Source of the DNA: Antedon bifida
Lineage: Eukaryota > Echinodermata > Crinoidea > Comatulida > Antedonidae
Length of the DNA stretch: 64,000 nt
Reading direction: 5' to 3'
NCBI GenBank assembly: GCA_963402885.1
Contig: OY727097.1
Span: forward strand, 26,219,401 to 26,283,400
Below are positions 13,201 through 28,200 of the stretch, piece after piece (the first letter of the stretch is position 1; each line of letters opens with the position of its first letter). The notes beneath the pieces were generated by a model, which worked only from the letters and a program-made list of their open reading frames with translations, did not search any database and was not told the origin of the DNA. Both the position numbers and the translations under genes were made by a program.

Positions 13201-16200
13201 ATACGCCGTATCATCACTATACGCATGTTTGACATTCATTGGTTTTGTGGTAGCTTTCGATATTTCATGTTGTAAGCATGGACCTATAAAATGTACAGGT
13301 CCATGTTGTAAGCATGCGCAGACTGTTTATGCAGAATGTAGAGATAAGATAGGCCAGAAACACCAGTGATACCCTACTCATTTCGAATGTAATTGTTGTG
13401 TTTTAAAATACACAACTCATTATAATCTAAATCTAAAAGTATTTTATTTATTTTTTTAAATTGATAAATTTGCTAAGCGCTCTATTATTATCGAAGTCGA
13501 ATTCTAATGTACATTATGGTATGCTATGAATAACCATGACAGATACAACTGAGCGACAAACACGTACAGATTATACGAGACAAGATTGCAAACTAGACAA
13601 ACAAAATACACTCATCAATGTTATCTCAAATCGAACCTATCTAAGGAGCATGTTTTACGTTGAAATTATTATTACTGCGTTATAAAGTCACTAATTCGGT
13701 TAATAGAATACTGTTCCTTTGGTATTACAACGAATTTGTGGGATATTGTCAAGACATAATTCTTCTGTTAAATCAAGTATATCCAATTACATATACAAAA
13801 TGGTTGAAATAATTTAAATCAGAATACGTCTACAGACAAACGCTTCCTATACAACGTTACTATTTGAATGAAAAACAACAACAGAAATTCTTCGTTGTTC
13901 ATGTCTAAAAATCAACTCTTAAAAACGAGATTATTATTTGAACTGACAGAAAAACAGACACAAAATGAAAAATATTTATTAGGACTATCTATAGATATAT
14001 ATTTTTGAAGAAAATATTTTGTCAGTATATTATTGATTTACGCCATGTTTGGCTTAGACCGTACCTTAGCTGCTTCGCTAGTATCTGCATTCTTGGGACG
14101 ATCTCGGTGTCCAAGTTAGCCTCATTCGGGATGAGATATTGCTGGGCTCCAACTAACCGGTTAAGCAAGACGTTTCCTCTTGGTACGATGTCTTCGGGAT
14201 TCTACAAAGAAAAACAAATAGGAATTGATAGGTTTGATTGCCTTGGTAATAATAAATACTTTTATACTTTTGAGTATAACTTTGTTCATAGAAGTTGTTC
14301 AATTAAAAGAATACTTTTTGACTTAGGCTACATATAGCGTAATGTCGTTCAATCCTTGTTTTAGATCGGTATTTATTCATTACTAATTCGCGGGATACGC
14401 CTATGTATAATAATGATAGAAAATTGGAATAAATTTGTATTAAGTTCACCATAGCACACCGCAAATTGTTGTGCGCAGCCCAGAAGTACTGACGTGATAC
14501 TCAACAACAAGTGAATGGACAGTGTAAGCCTACATAGCAAAAACAAGCCTCGAATATGTCAATTATAGAGACAGTTTTGTGCCTACTAATGATAATTAAA
14601 AGTTGGTAGAAGATATACAAAATCTAAACTATAAATTAAATCGTAAACGTACGTGCTTCACGTTATCGGATATGCTAAACGAAACAAATGTATGTAATGC
14701 TATGCTTAATGTAAAGATTTCGTCTGAAATATTTCAAGAAACAACCGTGGCTATAAAATTGAATAGTTACTTATTCAAAATAAGTAGTTTAATTCCGTAA
14801 ATTGAACTAAATGTCAGCAGGTATGATCAACCGTAAGTAGTATTTTTAGAAAATAAAATACACTCGTTAAACTGCCTGTCATTAAAGGGCCAGGTGTCAC
14901 TTTTTATAATCGCTTTTTGAAGTTACAAATATGATTTCTTCTCCAAATATCATTATACATGCAAGCAGAATTATATAGAACGAAACGCGAATGAGCGTAT
15001 GAACTTTGTAGCCTACAATCAACTTCGATTTGTTTCCGGGAAATTTGAAAGAGAGACATACCATGCTGAACTCCATGAGAATATTAATGAGAACTATAAT
15101 TGCTAATTACAGGAGCAAAGACGTCCTAGTTTTGATTAGTCAGAGATAACTCTAGTAAGCATACTTTTAAATATTAACCAAGTTTACAGAGCAGAAAATG
15201 GAAGATTTAGGATGCCTGAGTGGGCGGGATTCTAACCTACATCGCCTGGCCTAAAGGGTAAATAGGCCTACTTTTAAATAGCACTCTGGCATCATCTTTC
15301 TAAAGTAGCATTTTGAGAGTAGAATTTAATATTTTAATATTATTCAGGCCTACAACTGTCCAAAACGATCGATTGACACAAACAAGGAAGATTTCAGAAC
15401 ACAATTTTATTTGATTTCCAAAATCGTTCAAAATTCAAAGTAACTTACGGTAGTTAATTAAGCTACTGACATTGAAAATGGCATTTTAAAAAACAGATGT
15501 TCCAAGAGATATAACCTTTTCTATATTTCTAATAAACTTACCTTCATTTTGGAACGCAAAAGAAGATGCGCCTCTAAGCCCAGTATCCCAGCAGCCACGG
15601 CAGTAGTTCTGCAATGATTTGATAGGACAGCACCACATGTAATCACGGCATTACATTTCATTTCCACAGCTTCTGCCAATAGAAACTCCAATTTTCTAAC
15701 CTATGATATTTTGATTAAAAGTTGATTAAAATAATCATTATCTAAATCAATTAGACACACGGGGTATAACCTGCTTGCTACTGGCCAAAAAAGTTCATTG
15801 CGTAACTTTTGTCCACTATTTCTTTAACACGTGTATATTTCACGCTAAAAGTTTTTTTTTTATTTGTATAATGTTGCCATTGTGACACCGGGCTAGTCAC
15901 AAGTCCATATCAGCAACTTCCACCAACAAAGTAAATGCTTTTATACTCATAATTTGTCCATGTTTTTACTTTTTGTTCTTAATATACGGTAAATCTTAAT
16001 TGATATTGATGTGTTCGGGTCTGAATCCGAACTACTTTTCAATAAAAGAACACGTCGTATTTTTGACTGATTGTCACAATGTGTGAAGTTACTATACGGA
16101 GTAGTAATTAGGCCTACAATTTGTATTGCATACTCGCGTCAAATTATCTTTCCGTGTGTTTAACGAATTACTGGATTTAAGTTAGTAGGCAATTTCCGTC

Positions 16201-19200
16201 ATACAGCATATTATGTGTTTTGCATGTAACGCCTAACATAGACCAAAAACTACATTATTAACCGCTTCCTCTGATACAGGCACCACATGTGATGCACATA
16301 CGATGTTGTATTATGGGAATTGCCTATGATACTGCAGAAATATTGTCATTTGGATATTGTAAACTGAGAATCGTTTTCATTCGACAATCTAATCAATCAC
16401 TAATAATCATGAAGATCGGAAAATAATAATAATATATATTGTCGTATTAATAATAGGTCCGATATGCCTACGACGCACGGTAAAAACGCGAATATGAATT
16501 GCGCATGCGTAGATCGTAATTTTTTCCGTACTAAATATTGGCTAACGTTTGCATAATCGTGACAGAATCATATAACATTTTAATGTGTTATGACAGATTT
16601 CAAAACAAACGGGAGAGTATTCAACCTTCTACACACTTTAATTTAATATATAGACTTGGGATACCCAATGTTGTTTTGTATGTGAATGTTCACATCACAG
16701 CGAGTGGTCAAATTAAAGCGTTAGGCCTAATGTATGTTTGGCTGAGTTCAAACAACGGCGGCCGGGTAAATTGTTTGAACACACTATTGTGAATAGTTTC
16801 GTGGTAGATTGTCCAAATTTGGTAAGCTTAGATACTCTTCACTGGAAACACACATATTTCGAGGACAACTGTATTTAAGGGACACTTTCTTGTGAAACGA
16901 ATATAGGAGCAATGCTTTAACATTATGACCAAGCTATATTTAAGGAACACCATATAAAGGAAAGGACGGATCCATCCTTGAAATAAAGGGTGGGGAGGAG
17001 CGTGAAACAATACCAAGTATTTGAGCCACACGCCCCCATGGTAGGGCCTGTGGTGAAGCGAATTTTGTAACTTACCAGGGGACAATACTTTATTGAGTCT
17101 CGAGGTCTATTGTATTTTTAAAATGTGTTGATATAACTGTACGTTAATATTCAAATAACATCATGGGAAAAGGGTACATCACTACACCGACAACTAGTAA
17201 GTAGTAGGTAGAGTTAAGTCAACTTCATACAATTCGTGTCATAGTAACAAATTAAAATACAACGATCTAATTATTTGGTGTGTTTATATCTATATAATTT
17301 CACATATCTGAGAATTATATTGATGTTAAGAAGTAACAGAAACGATTAGAAAGGTCTCTGGATACAAAGCGATGACTGGAGTCACGTGTACTGGAGTCAC
17401 GTGACGGATGAATAGAGTTGATAAAGACATTTAAAACGTTACAAACTGTTAATTTCAACACATAAGACCAGTGGGAATTTCACATTTCGCAGCATAATTT
17501 CATAAGTGAAACGATATTCTTTAATAATTATACTCCAGGTAATTTTTACATGCAAAGCTATTAAAATCACAGTCTGATAATAAATATATTGCTGGAGACA
17601 GGTATCTCTTTCATACATGTTATTTTATAAATTATGCAAAAACATTCTGCATAATTTTGTTTAAACTAGGGACATTGTAAAGAAAAAATATTGCGATATA
17701 ATGTGTTCTAAACTATGAAGAGTGCCAACATGTTTCTTTAAAACAATTTAGGTTGATGTATTTAATATTACAGATATTCGGTTTGTCATGTATTTTTTTT
17801 AAACAGAGTAAAGTTTTTCCTGCAATTAGCGACCATTAAATTGTTGTTTTTGTAGGCACTCTTACTTGGTAAGATATGTTTGGTTCTATCAAGGCAATCT
17901 AACAATAGGATACTAAGCTCGCCTTGCCAAGATAGGAACTCCTAACAGTCCTCGACAACAGTACTGTACTATGCGGCGCAGTGTCTGTTAAGAGGGAGGC
18001 GTCAAACTGATAGTGTCGCAGCCACAGGTAACTCCATTGATCTTCGGAGCTCAGCATCCTGTTTTTAGATTGCCTTGGTTCTATGGACTAAAACACAGCG
18101 CAAGTTTTACTAACCAACGACTCGTCCGAACTCTTGTTTGTGATTGGTCAAGCTACTTACGTTGCTACTTCGACGGATTTTAACCCGAAATCAGACCAAA
18201 ACTTCGCTGTTTAAGATGGGGACACCTTTTAATTCATCTTCGTTAGCCATTCGGTTAGACTCTCAACTCTTTTGAATCTAGACTATACCGTTCAATATAT
18301 GTTAGGACGGCATTAATTTTAGACAACCTTCACCCAGGTCGCAGAGAGGTCATTATGAGCGCACTAATTAGATGGAAACTGGTAGGACATAATAGTACTT
18401 TAGTAATTATTGTTTATATAATTATTTATTCATTATGTATATTTGGACAATTATTGTACAAATTCTCATTTAGTAAATTGAATTACGTTTGTGGTCCGAA
18501 GTTAGACATGCAATCAAGATAATACTATTATCGTCTGATGACGACACCATCTGTAAGATGGGCTGCAATTAAGTAAATGCTTATATTCTTATATAACACT
18601 TTACGTCTGATAAGTAAAATAAGTAACAGCAATATTTATAAATGCGTAATTTACCGATATTCATATTAAAGTGTACTCAAACGGTAATATAATGGGTGGT
18701 CAATCACTAACCATATATAAGATATAGGTTGCAATTAAATAAATTGTAATAGTAATGCTTATATTATACTTATATAACACTTTACTTTACACTGGTAAGT
18801 AAAATAAGTAACAGCAATATTTATAAATGCGTAATTTACCGGTATTCATATTCAAGTGTGCTCAAACGGTAATACAATGGGTGGTCACAAACCATATAAG
18901 ATAAGATAAGATAATATTCATATATGTATATACAAGTATAACACTCTCGTATGATACGTAAAATAAGTGTTATATATGTTTATATCATATACAGTAATTA
19001 TTTATAAATGCGTAATGTATTCATATTTCAAGAATGTGTTTTGACGTGAAGTGTGCTCAAAATGTAATATAATCGCCCAGTCAATAATTTACAAATGTCG
19101 AGAAAAACCGTTTATAATCACATACGTTGCGCTCCTATCAAATTACTGAAATATTATTGTTAATTCACGAGTAGTGTATTACGACGCGTTAAGTTAATGG

Positions 19201-22200
19201 TTGAACGGGGTGAGATTCGTAGGCATCGACCGACAAGCGACATGCCCGTCAAGTGCCTACCTACTATTAATAATATTTGTTACATTTCAGAAGCGCGTGG
19301 AATTAAATGGTTTTAGCTAATCGCGGTTGATTTCGTTTCGGGCGGTTGACGACGGAAAACGGTAAACCGACGGAAGAACGGTAAACCGACCGAGGAACGG
19401 TAAACCGATCGAAGAACGGTAAACCGACCGAAGAACGGTAAACCGACCAAAGAACGGCAAACCGACCGAAGAACGGCAAACCGACCGTAGAACGGTAAAC
19501 CGACCGTAGAACGGTAAACCGACGGAAGAACGGTAAACTCACCGAAGAACGGTATACCGACCAATTACCTTCCCGATAATAAACGGAATTATTATGCCTA
19601 TAAGTGTATTATAATTACGCGCATGCGTAGATTTATATTTTGTATACATTTCCGTCACCTTTTAACAAGGGGAGCATTATACATAATAGTAACAGTCTGT
19701 TAAAAATATATAATAAAAAAAGTAGTTCATAATGTCATTTTATTAGCTGTCAAAGAGGGAAGCGCGCGACCCCTTGGCTGGCCGCCCCTCCGTTCCGAAA
19801 CAAAAGCTCGCTTCATTAGGCATCGGTCAGCAGGTGACCTGTCCACCAATTATTTAGCCTTATGCATTCGTGTGCCTTTAATTGGCAAGATGCGTCCAAT
19901 GAAACTACGACGTAATTTGATTGAACAGATTACATACAGTAGGCGTAATGAGAATTAAGTAGACGCTACCTCCTACTATTAAGAGTCCTAACTGTTTAGT
20001 AGCTAAACCAATATCAATTAAACTGATTATCTTTGAAATGAATCTGTTGAAAATACGACTTTGTGTCTGTTTAACTTGCAGAACTTTATGGCCAAACGAT
20101 CGATCATGAATAACGCGGGAAAACGGATTGATAATGTTAAAAGACTTCGAAATATTGGGATAGGAAAAAAAATGTATAATCAATATTCTATGTGCGTTTG
20201 TACCTAATTGCGATGCATTGGGCTGCCCGCTGCCTGGGAAACCAATATAAATTCGAAATTAATCTTATGTCCTACAGATAGGGACTATTTTCCTATATTT
20301 TACCGTATATAAATAAAGTTTATTTTGTTTTAATTTAGGTTTGTTTCCTACAATATAAATGGCTCGATATCATGGAATTACGGCAGCAAAACGTAAAGTT
20401 TGGTTGTTTTTTTTCTGGACTTATTAAAAGTTGTGAACTGGTTTAATCAGAAAACAACCGCGGCAACTCAAAAAGAGCACTAAGTGTTTTACTAATTCAA
20501 ATTCTCACAAAGGCACAACAGAAGCGAAATCACATATAATTTATGTATGTTGAAGTTTGCTCCTAAATGGAAGAAGTTAACAATAGCAACGTTTAGGCCT
20601 ACATGTTTTTCGAAGATGTAAACGGCGAAATAACAAACAATTTAAATTCATCGATGTAACGTTGTCCTACGGTGATGCAAACGGTTTGAGGACGATAATT
20701 ATGAATGCAAAATTTACGAAATCATCTCAAATGGTGATGCCCAGAAGGGTTAATTAATTTGTTATTAAATTATAATAGGGCCTACTATTTGACTGATTGT
20801 AAACACATATTTACAACGGCAAAGTAATACAGGTGTATTTAAAGAATCTTTCCAATTAAGGACCACAGCCCCGGATGACCGCCTATCTTCTATTACCATT
20901 AGCTGCTTCCTCAAATTAAAGACTACCTCTCATTAGAGACCAAAGACCACAGTTTGGGCATAGACCAACCCCTCCAATTAACGACCACTTTAAAATAAAC
21001 TTGCATAGGCCTACATACTTATTATATTTATTAACAGCGCAATAAATGGAATGTTAAGTAATAAAGGAAGTAGCGAGGATTGTTCTATTAGGTAGGATGT
21101 CTTTTTACCAGAAAGAGATATGCGAGGGTAAGCAATCATGAACTTTAGGGCATAGCTGAAGAAAATATTGTAGGCCTAGCCAAAAATATGCCTGAATGGA
21201 TTATCCAAATTGTCAAGAGCAGCCACTTTCGCTGGTCGTTAGGCCTACTTTTGAAAAGGGGAACTTCAGGACAAATATTGTTCATTCGAACCCTATTCAA
21301 ACCCCCTGGCTACGGGCTTGAATAAAGGTGGCTGTATACTCTCACAAAATAGAAATATGGTGAATGCCATGGTTGCTATCGTTATAATAAGCAATTACTT
21401 AACCATACATATAACCATATTTATTTATAAGTGATTATCAATAATTTAACCCTGTATAATTACGAATACAAATTTCTTTTACTGAAGGCGAAATCCGCTA
21501 CATTAAATAATCCATCGTTATTATTATTATAGGATATTTTTCATCTACGTTATTCAGTTGATATTAAATCAAACGGACATTTAAAAATATGGCCGTCGGG
21601 CAAATAGACAAACTGGATCCTAATGCGTCTTGTGGTACGTGAAAGGTGATGCATCAACATGATGATGTAGAAGAATTCTTGTATTTGGTTTTGGACAGAG
21701 GCCTAAACAACATTCAGATGGGTTCGGGTTTATACACTTTAGTGCCGACATGCGCGTTACTCTTTACGGATGGAACTGACAGCGATAGTAGGCCTACCAT
21801 GTAGGAACCTTTCTATGTTTATAATGAATGCATATAGCAACATATACCGCTCGAGCTTCTGCGAGCTAGCCCTAAATATTCTATAAGCCGAGAAAGTCAT
21901 ACGTGTGTCGAATACCGTTTAAAAAATGATGGTTTAGCAATAGTAAATGACAAGCCTTATTTAAACGTCGCCAGCTGATTATATTAAAATTCTGGGGCGC
22001 TAAGCCCATAATTTGACACGTCTAACCTTGTTACCAGTCATTGCTGCCCCCGTCATATCATCACGTTTTATGTACAATTCAACGTCCTCCGGTATGCCTG
22101 GGATTTTCCACAAATGTATTGGTGTCATCGGTTGAAATAACTATAAAAAACAATTGAAATTGATTTTTCTCTTCAAAATAAATATAAACATAACTGTATT

Positions 22201-25200
22201 TCGAGCCCTTGTTGCTCATATCATCATCATCATCATTATCGTTTTCATCGTCGTCGTCGTCGTCGTTTTATCATCGTCACTCTTCTCGTCGTTTGATCAC
22301 CATTATCATCATCATCATTATAATCTTCATCATTATCATCATCCTCTTCATCTTCACCATCTTCATCATCATCATCCTCTTCATCATCATCATTATCATC
22401 ATCATCATCATCGTCGTTGACGTCATTATCATCATCATCCTTACCAGTGTGACCATTATCGTTTTCATCATCATCATCATCCTCGTCATCATCATCATCA
22501 TCGTCATCATCATCATCATCATCATCATCATCGTCATCATCATCATCATCATCAACATCATCGTCGTCGTCGTCGTTTTATCATCGTCACTCTTCTCGTC
22601 CTCTTCATCTCAACATAAAGTATCCTCTACCGCTCTTAATCTCATTAACATCTTTGTCATCATTATCATTTAGTTCTCAGTAGTAATATTAACGATTATT
22701 AATTATACCAAACCATCTCATTACCTCGGCGTGCAATATTTATTCTAATAATATCGCTGTGTAATATTTTGTCATTATTTCTTAATTATTGATCGATTTG
22801 TGTCATCCTTTGATTTATTTATTCAATAAAATAGTATTTTCTTTTCCTCATGGTACATCGTTTATCGTAACAATGTCGATATTAAATGAATGAGAACATT
22901 AGTGTTAATAATGCGTGTAAGGATTATGACAATGAGGCTGCTCTGTTCAAAGAAACTTGATCCCTCTGCCGTAGTTCAATATCTGCTATGATACCCGAAG
23001 CTCATTCACAGGCTACATCGGATGTCTAGAAAACACAGATCTCAGATATACCTGAGTTTTCTAAAACTCAGATTTCAAGATCTAGGAAACGCAGATCTTA
23101 GATATACATGAGTTTTCTAGAACTCAGATTTCTAGATCTAGGAACACAGATCTCAGATATACCTGAGTTTTCTAGAACTCAGATTTCAAGATCTAGGAAA
23201 CAGATCTCAGATATACCTGAGTTTTCTAGAACTCAGATTTCAAGATCTAGGAAACACAGATCTCAGATATACCTGAGTTTTCTAGAACTCAGATTTCAAG
23301 ATCTGAGTTTTCTATTTTCGTTCTGCTATAAGAAAGCTCAGACCACTAAATGGATCGATCAATTATTAAATAGAGGTGTTGAAAAAATACTGTATACCTT
23401 TTTATAAATATTTCATTGCATCATTAATAATGATATTAGTTAGGGTTTGCATAATTTTTCTTAATGTTTCGATTTAATTATTACATTTACTAATATTGGA
23501 TCAGCATGGTAACTTCATTCATAAAACATATCCATGAATGATATTAATTAATGGTAATTTTTATTTGATCATAAAATATATACTCTAAAATTAATTGTTT
23601 TTCAAATAACCTATCCTCTGATTATTAATGGAATGATCCATTTAGTGGTCTGAGTTTTCTTAAACCAGAATAAAACTAGAAAACTAAGATCTTGAAATCT
23701 GAGTTTTATAGATCTAGAAAACTCAGATATCTGAGTTTTATAGTTCCAGAAAACTCAGATATATCTGCGATCTTAGTTTTCTAGTTCTAAGTTTTCTAGA
23801 CACCAGGCAAAGCATCGGCACCGATGAGAATGTAGATTGATCGTTAAAAGAAAAACGTTAAAACAGATTGAAATTTGTATTAGTATTAATTCAGGTGAAA
23901 TTACATTACAAAGGTCTTAACATTTTAAATACCGCGTGCTTAAGTTTATGCCATCTGGTTTTATATCAACTAATGCTTGGTTCCCACTCGGACGCAACAG
24001 AAGGACATAGCATGCACACCGCAAGTAAAGCTTGGTTCTCACTAGAGACGCAACGCAAGCAAGTTGAACAATCATAGGCGAGTTTGAATAATCAATCGTC
24101 TGTGATTCATGGTCAAATCATTTACTTTGCGTTACCTCTCTAGTGTGAACCAAGCTTTAGTAAGAGCACCGTATAAGTAAGCGCACAGCAAGTGAACCAA
24201 ACACGACACGATGATGTATCATCCGAATTTTCGATTGTGATTGATGATCAACTCACGTCCTGCGTTGCGCCTACGTCGTAGCGTCCGATTTAGTTTAAAA
24301 AAAGAGAAACTACGAAACACACACTAACGATTAATCAATCGATTTTTTGGTTATAGCATTTTTGTTTTGTTTTCTCTATTAGGCTTACATTTACTTGTGG
24401 GCCATGCGGTATTTCAAGATTTCAAGAGCCTACACTACTTAAATAAAGTCAACGTTTAAATATTCGTTTAACCAAATCAAACGGGTTCCAATGCTATTAC
24501 TGTCACTATTATACTACCTATAACGCTCAATGACAGGCTGTGCGAACATGTAATACCTCGTTAAGAGCGTGTATGATTCTCCGCTATGTTTTAATACCAA
24601 CCAATAGGCGGTTTTGTCGATACATTATGTTCGTTTTGTATTTACGGAAGACAGATTATAATTGACGCACACTCCCAGTGTTTAGCATTAGAGCCATAAA
24701 TTGAATTAATCCGAATTATTTGATTAAAGATGTCGATTTTATTCAATTGCTGCTTATCCAATTTCAAGATACATTGTTTACTTAACCAATTACTATCATA
24801 TATTAATGTAAATTTGACTATGAATGAATATCATTTTCAGAGCAAGTCCATTTGCCAGTTATGGTTAGGCCTATATTTTATTAACGTTCTAGAGCTAGGC
24901 ATTAGAACGGCTAAGGCTATAAACAAGGGTGCGTGTGTGGGGTTTGACATTATGGGCCTAGGCCTACTTAATTTAGCTAGCGGGTTTTTAATGATTTAGG
25001 TCATGTCAGCAATACCGGCAATACTCATTCGATCGATTTACATGATTGGTACAGATTTTTATTATCTATGAAAAATAAGTGAAAGCCCACACATTCGGAG
25101 CACCGATAAGAGTTGGTATATACGGTCTCGTATAGAGGACAATCCCGATCTCAAGACAGCTGTGGTGACGCCAGGATTAACCAAAAGCCCCGACGGGGTG

Positions 25201-28200
25201 GGGGTGGACGCGTGCGCGCGAAGCTATAACAGATACAGTCCCAAACTTGCGTTCAAAGCCGCACCAATTATCTACACGTGTGCGTAAAACGGGACGTAAA
25301 GTATTTCTATCAATATTTAATATTTATTGCCACAGACATTTGCATGATTGTAACGATGGACATTTTGGAATCGTATTACATTCATGCTACTAATACAGGA
25401 CGCTCTACATCAGCGCAAAGTAAAACACGTTCTATGTGTAGGCCTACAGACTGTCTAATCACAAGGGCGGATTAAAATTAACCTAAAGCAGAGAGAGAGC
25501 ATAGTTACCAGACGAGGTGGCTTCTACGCACGTATATCTTCATTAACTGGCTTGCTTTTCTCGGGGAAATTTGGCGCCAGCATTCGAAACTCATAATACG
25601 CGGAACCGTCACGGACTGAATTCTAATTCTTAACCTTACACTTTGAAGTCGTTTGCAAAAATATGACCGTTTCATTGAAGTAGTAGGAAGCATACATGAT
25701 GAGCATAGTTCAATATTTCCATCAGTCTTAAGCTCTGTATACACTAGCAAACTATGTGACAACAAATATGATTGATGTGCCCATATATGGACATGATGAT
25801 GTCATACCACTACCATATTTGGGCACATCACACTGTTTTTGTCAAACTAGTTTAGACAGAGCTTTATGTGGAGCTAGCACTGAAGCACTGAGATTAGAGT
25901 AACTCTGTTTGTATTTATGTTGTCGTATGTTCACTTGATAACCCTCTTAGGCTGTTGCGACTTCATTTTGCTGTTGGTTGTGGCATCATTTATAACTCTA
26001 CAGTAGGCTACATCATTCAAATATTATTAGGCCTATAATGAATATCGTAATGCATAAACGTGCATAAGAAGGATTTGTACTCGGGTATACATTAGTACGA
26101 GTAACGTTGGTTTTACTCTAGTCTAGGTTACAGACGGACTTAATAATTAGTAAAAAGATAAATATTTTGGCACATATAGCGTTTCGTATGTGTACTACTT
26201 GAGCTTGTAAACTTGTATTTCAGACCTTTCTACAAACATCGAAAGCCTCGAAATAACTACAGACTTGAGTCTAGTTTTACTCTAAAGCCCTGTCTACACT
26301 ATCAAACTAGTTTGACAAAACATACAGTGTGATGTGCCCAAATACGGTAGTGATATGACATCATCATGTCTATATATGGGCACATCACATTTGTTTGTCA
26401 CATAAAGCTTGATAGTGTAGACAAGAGCTTAGCAATGTTTTAATCAGGTTATTTTCCAGCTTCTTAAGGCTATCCCCAAGCGAAGGGAATCATTATTCCA
26501 ATCAAAGACGTTCTGATCTCTTTGAGAGTGTGTCGTTATCAAGAGAAAGAAATTCATGGTATCCAGAGACAGGATACAGAACCATGCTATTCATCTCCAA
26601 GAATCAACTCTAAATGTGACTCAATATTTGTTTTACTCTTTGAATAAATCACCGTGGCAGACAGTTGTCTGTTGAGGACTTGGATTTGAAATTATTAGAT
26701 TTTTAATCTCCTCTTTACTGCATATCAGTATTATTAATATTATATGCATACGCCTTTAGGCGGCCTAGGCATGGTTGCGCGCAACTTGAAGGGCTGTTTA
26801 TCATAACTCGTGGAGGTATTAAATATAAAATCAATTAAATCATCTGCTGTTTATGTGTTTGTTTATTTTTTCGCATTTCTATATTTTCCTTGTATTTGTC
26901 CCACATCTATTATTCTCATGGGCATCGTAATTTTGTGTCGTTACATTATGACTTTGACGCATGCTTTAATTATTGATTAATATATTGTTATGAATTAGCA
27001 AAGTAAAGCAGTGTTCTAAGAATCTGTTGTTACATCAATATTGTTTTATTCAAAGCATTGAAAATATCGTGCTTGATTAGATTACGTTAACAGATATGCT
27101 AATATCTAAGCCAGAAGCAATTTATAGACCTATTTATTCTGAACAAATAGTGACGGATTGTTTTTTTTATAATAATATTAATATTCAGAAATCAACCAAA
27201 ATGGAAATAAGCTTCTTAAATTTGTTTGGCCTATTCTGGAAAATCTCTTTAAATGTCAGTAGACGTATTCTCAAAATATAATAAAATCACGATAGCTTGG
27301 TTCACACGCACAGAGTTAGTCGTGAATAGAACATATTCAATCCGAAGAATCCGAAACATCAGAGTTGCATCCAATGCAAGTGCCTCGTATGGTAACTCTC
27401 TTGTAACTCTCCGTGTCGTTAACAGCTACTCGTATACGTACACTTTCATATCTGACGTAAGCCAAAGAACGTAGGGCGATTCACACTGAATTTACACGCG
27501 AAGCGACACGCGTAAAATCGAACCGTAATTTTGACGCGACAAACGATTTCAGTGTGAACATCAAATCGAATGTGACGTGTAAGAGTCAGTAGTCGATTTT
27601 CAACTTCAACGCGGTGAATTCGGAGTTCGAGGAGGCTTGAGTTGCTATTTTTCAAGCTTCGCGCGACACGAGACTTCCATTTGACGATCAGTGTGCACCG
27701 CTAGTCGTTGGTCTTTTTGCGTCCTCTGATATCGTGTCACTGACGAAATAAGCGCAAATAGTCAGGTAGCGTAATTATGTGCTAAATGTTAATTGATGTA
27801 GTACTACTTTTTGTGAACCGTTATTCATCTGGACATGGTAATGTGCTCACTTTGTATCCGTTGTTTTCTTTAAATTACAGTCAATTTGCGCGAACAATGC
27901 CGTATAATTTGATTTTCAATCGATGAAATAGAGACAACACATGTTAGTACATATGAGCACAAATGCATTATCTCTGTTTTCAACACATACTTTGTCTATT
28001 CAATATTGTTTATGTATTCTGTTTATTTATTCATAATGGAAGTCGGTTATCTGTCTGCCTTTGAAATTTGTCTGCCTTGGAAATGTGTCTATGCAAAGCA
28101 GATTGTCTTAATTCGAAAAACTCGTCAGACTCGACTAAGTTTGCATAAGTCAACGAACTTGTTTTGTGGAGTCAGATATTAGCTTTACATAAAACTAATG

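Noticed and set aside
14005..14337. 110-codon plus-strand ORF
   Set aside because: Antisense shadow of PLP-enzyme exon 4, which has correct splice sites and conserved residues on the minus strand.
19303..19564. Two overlapping minus-strand frames with repeated VYRSSVGLPFF-like peptides
   Set aside because: They translate the 19-bp minisatellite in two frames; no start context, splice sites or homology.
22154..22673. Long open frames encoding His/Ile/Met runs
   Set aside because: They are reading frames through a (ATC)n array, open on both strands for compositional reasons.
23108..23407. Plus-strand frame with repeated SRTQISRSRKQ
   Set aside because: Product of the 55-bp tandem repeat.
25505..25765. 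86-codon minus-strand frame
   Set aside because: Its 5' end lies in MITE copy 4, and it has no motif or splice context.
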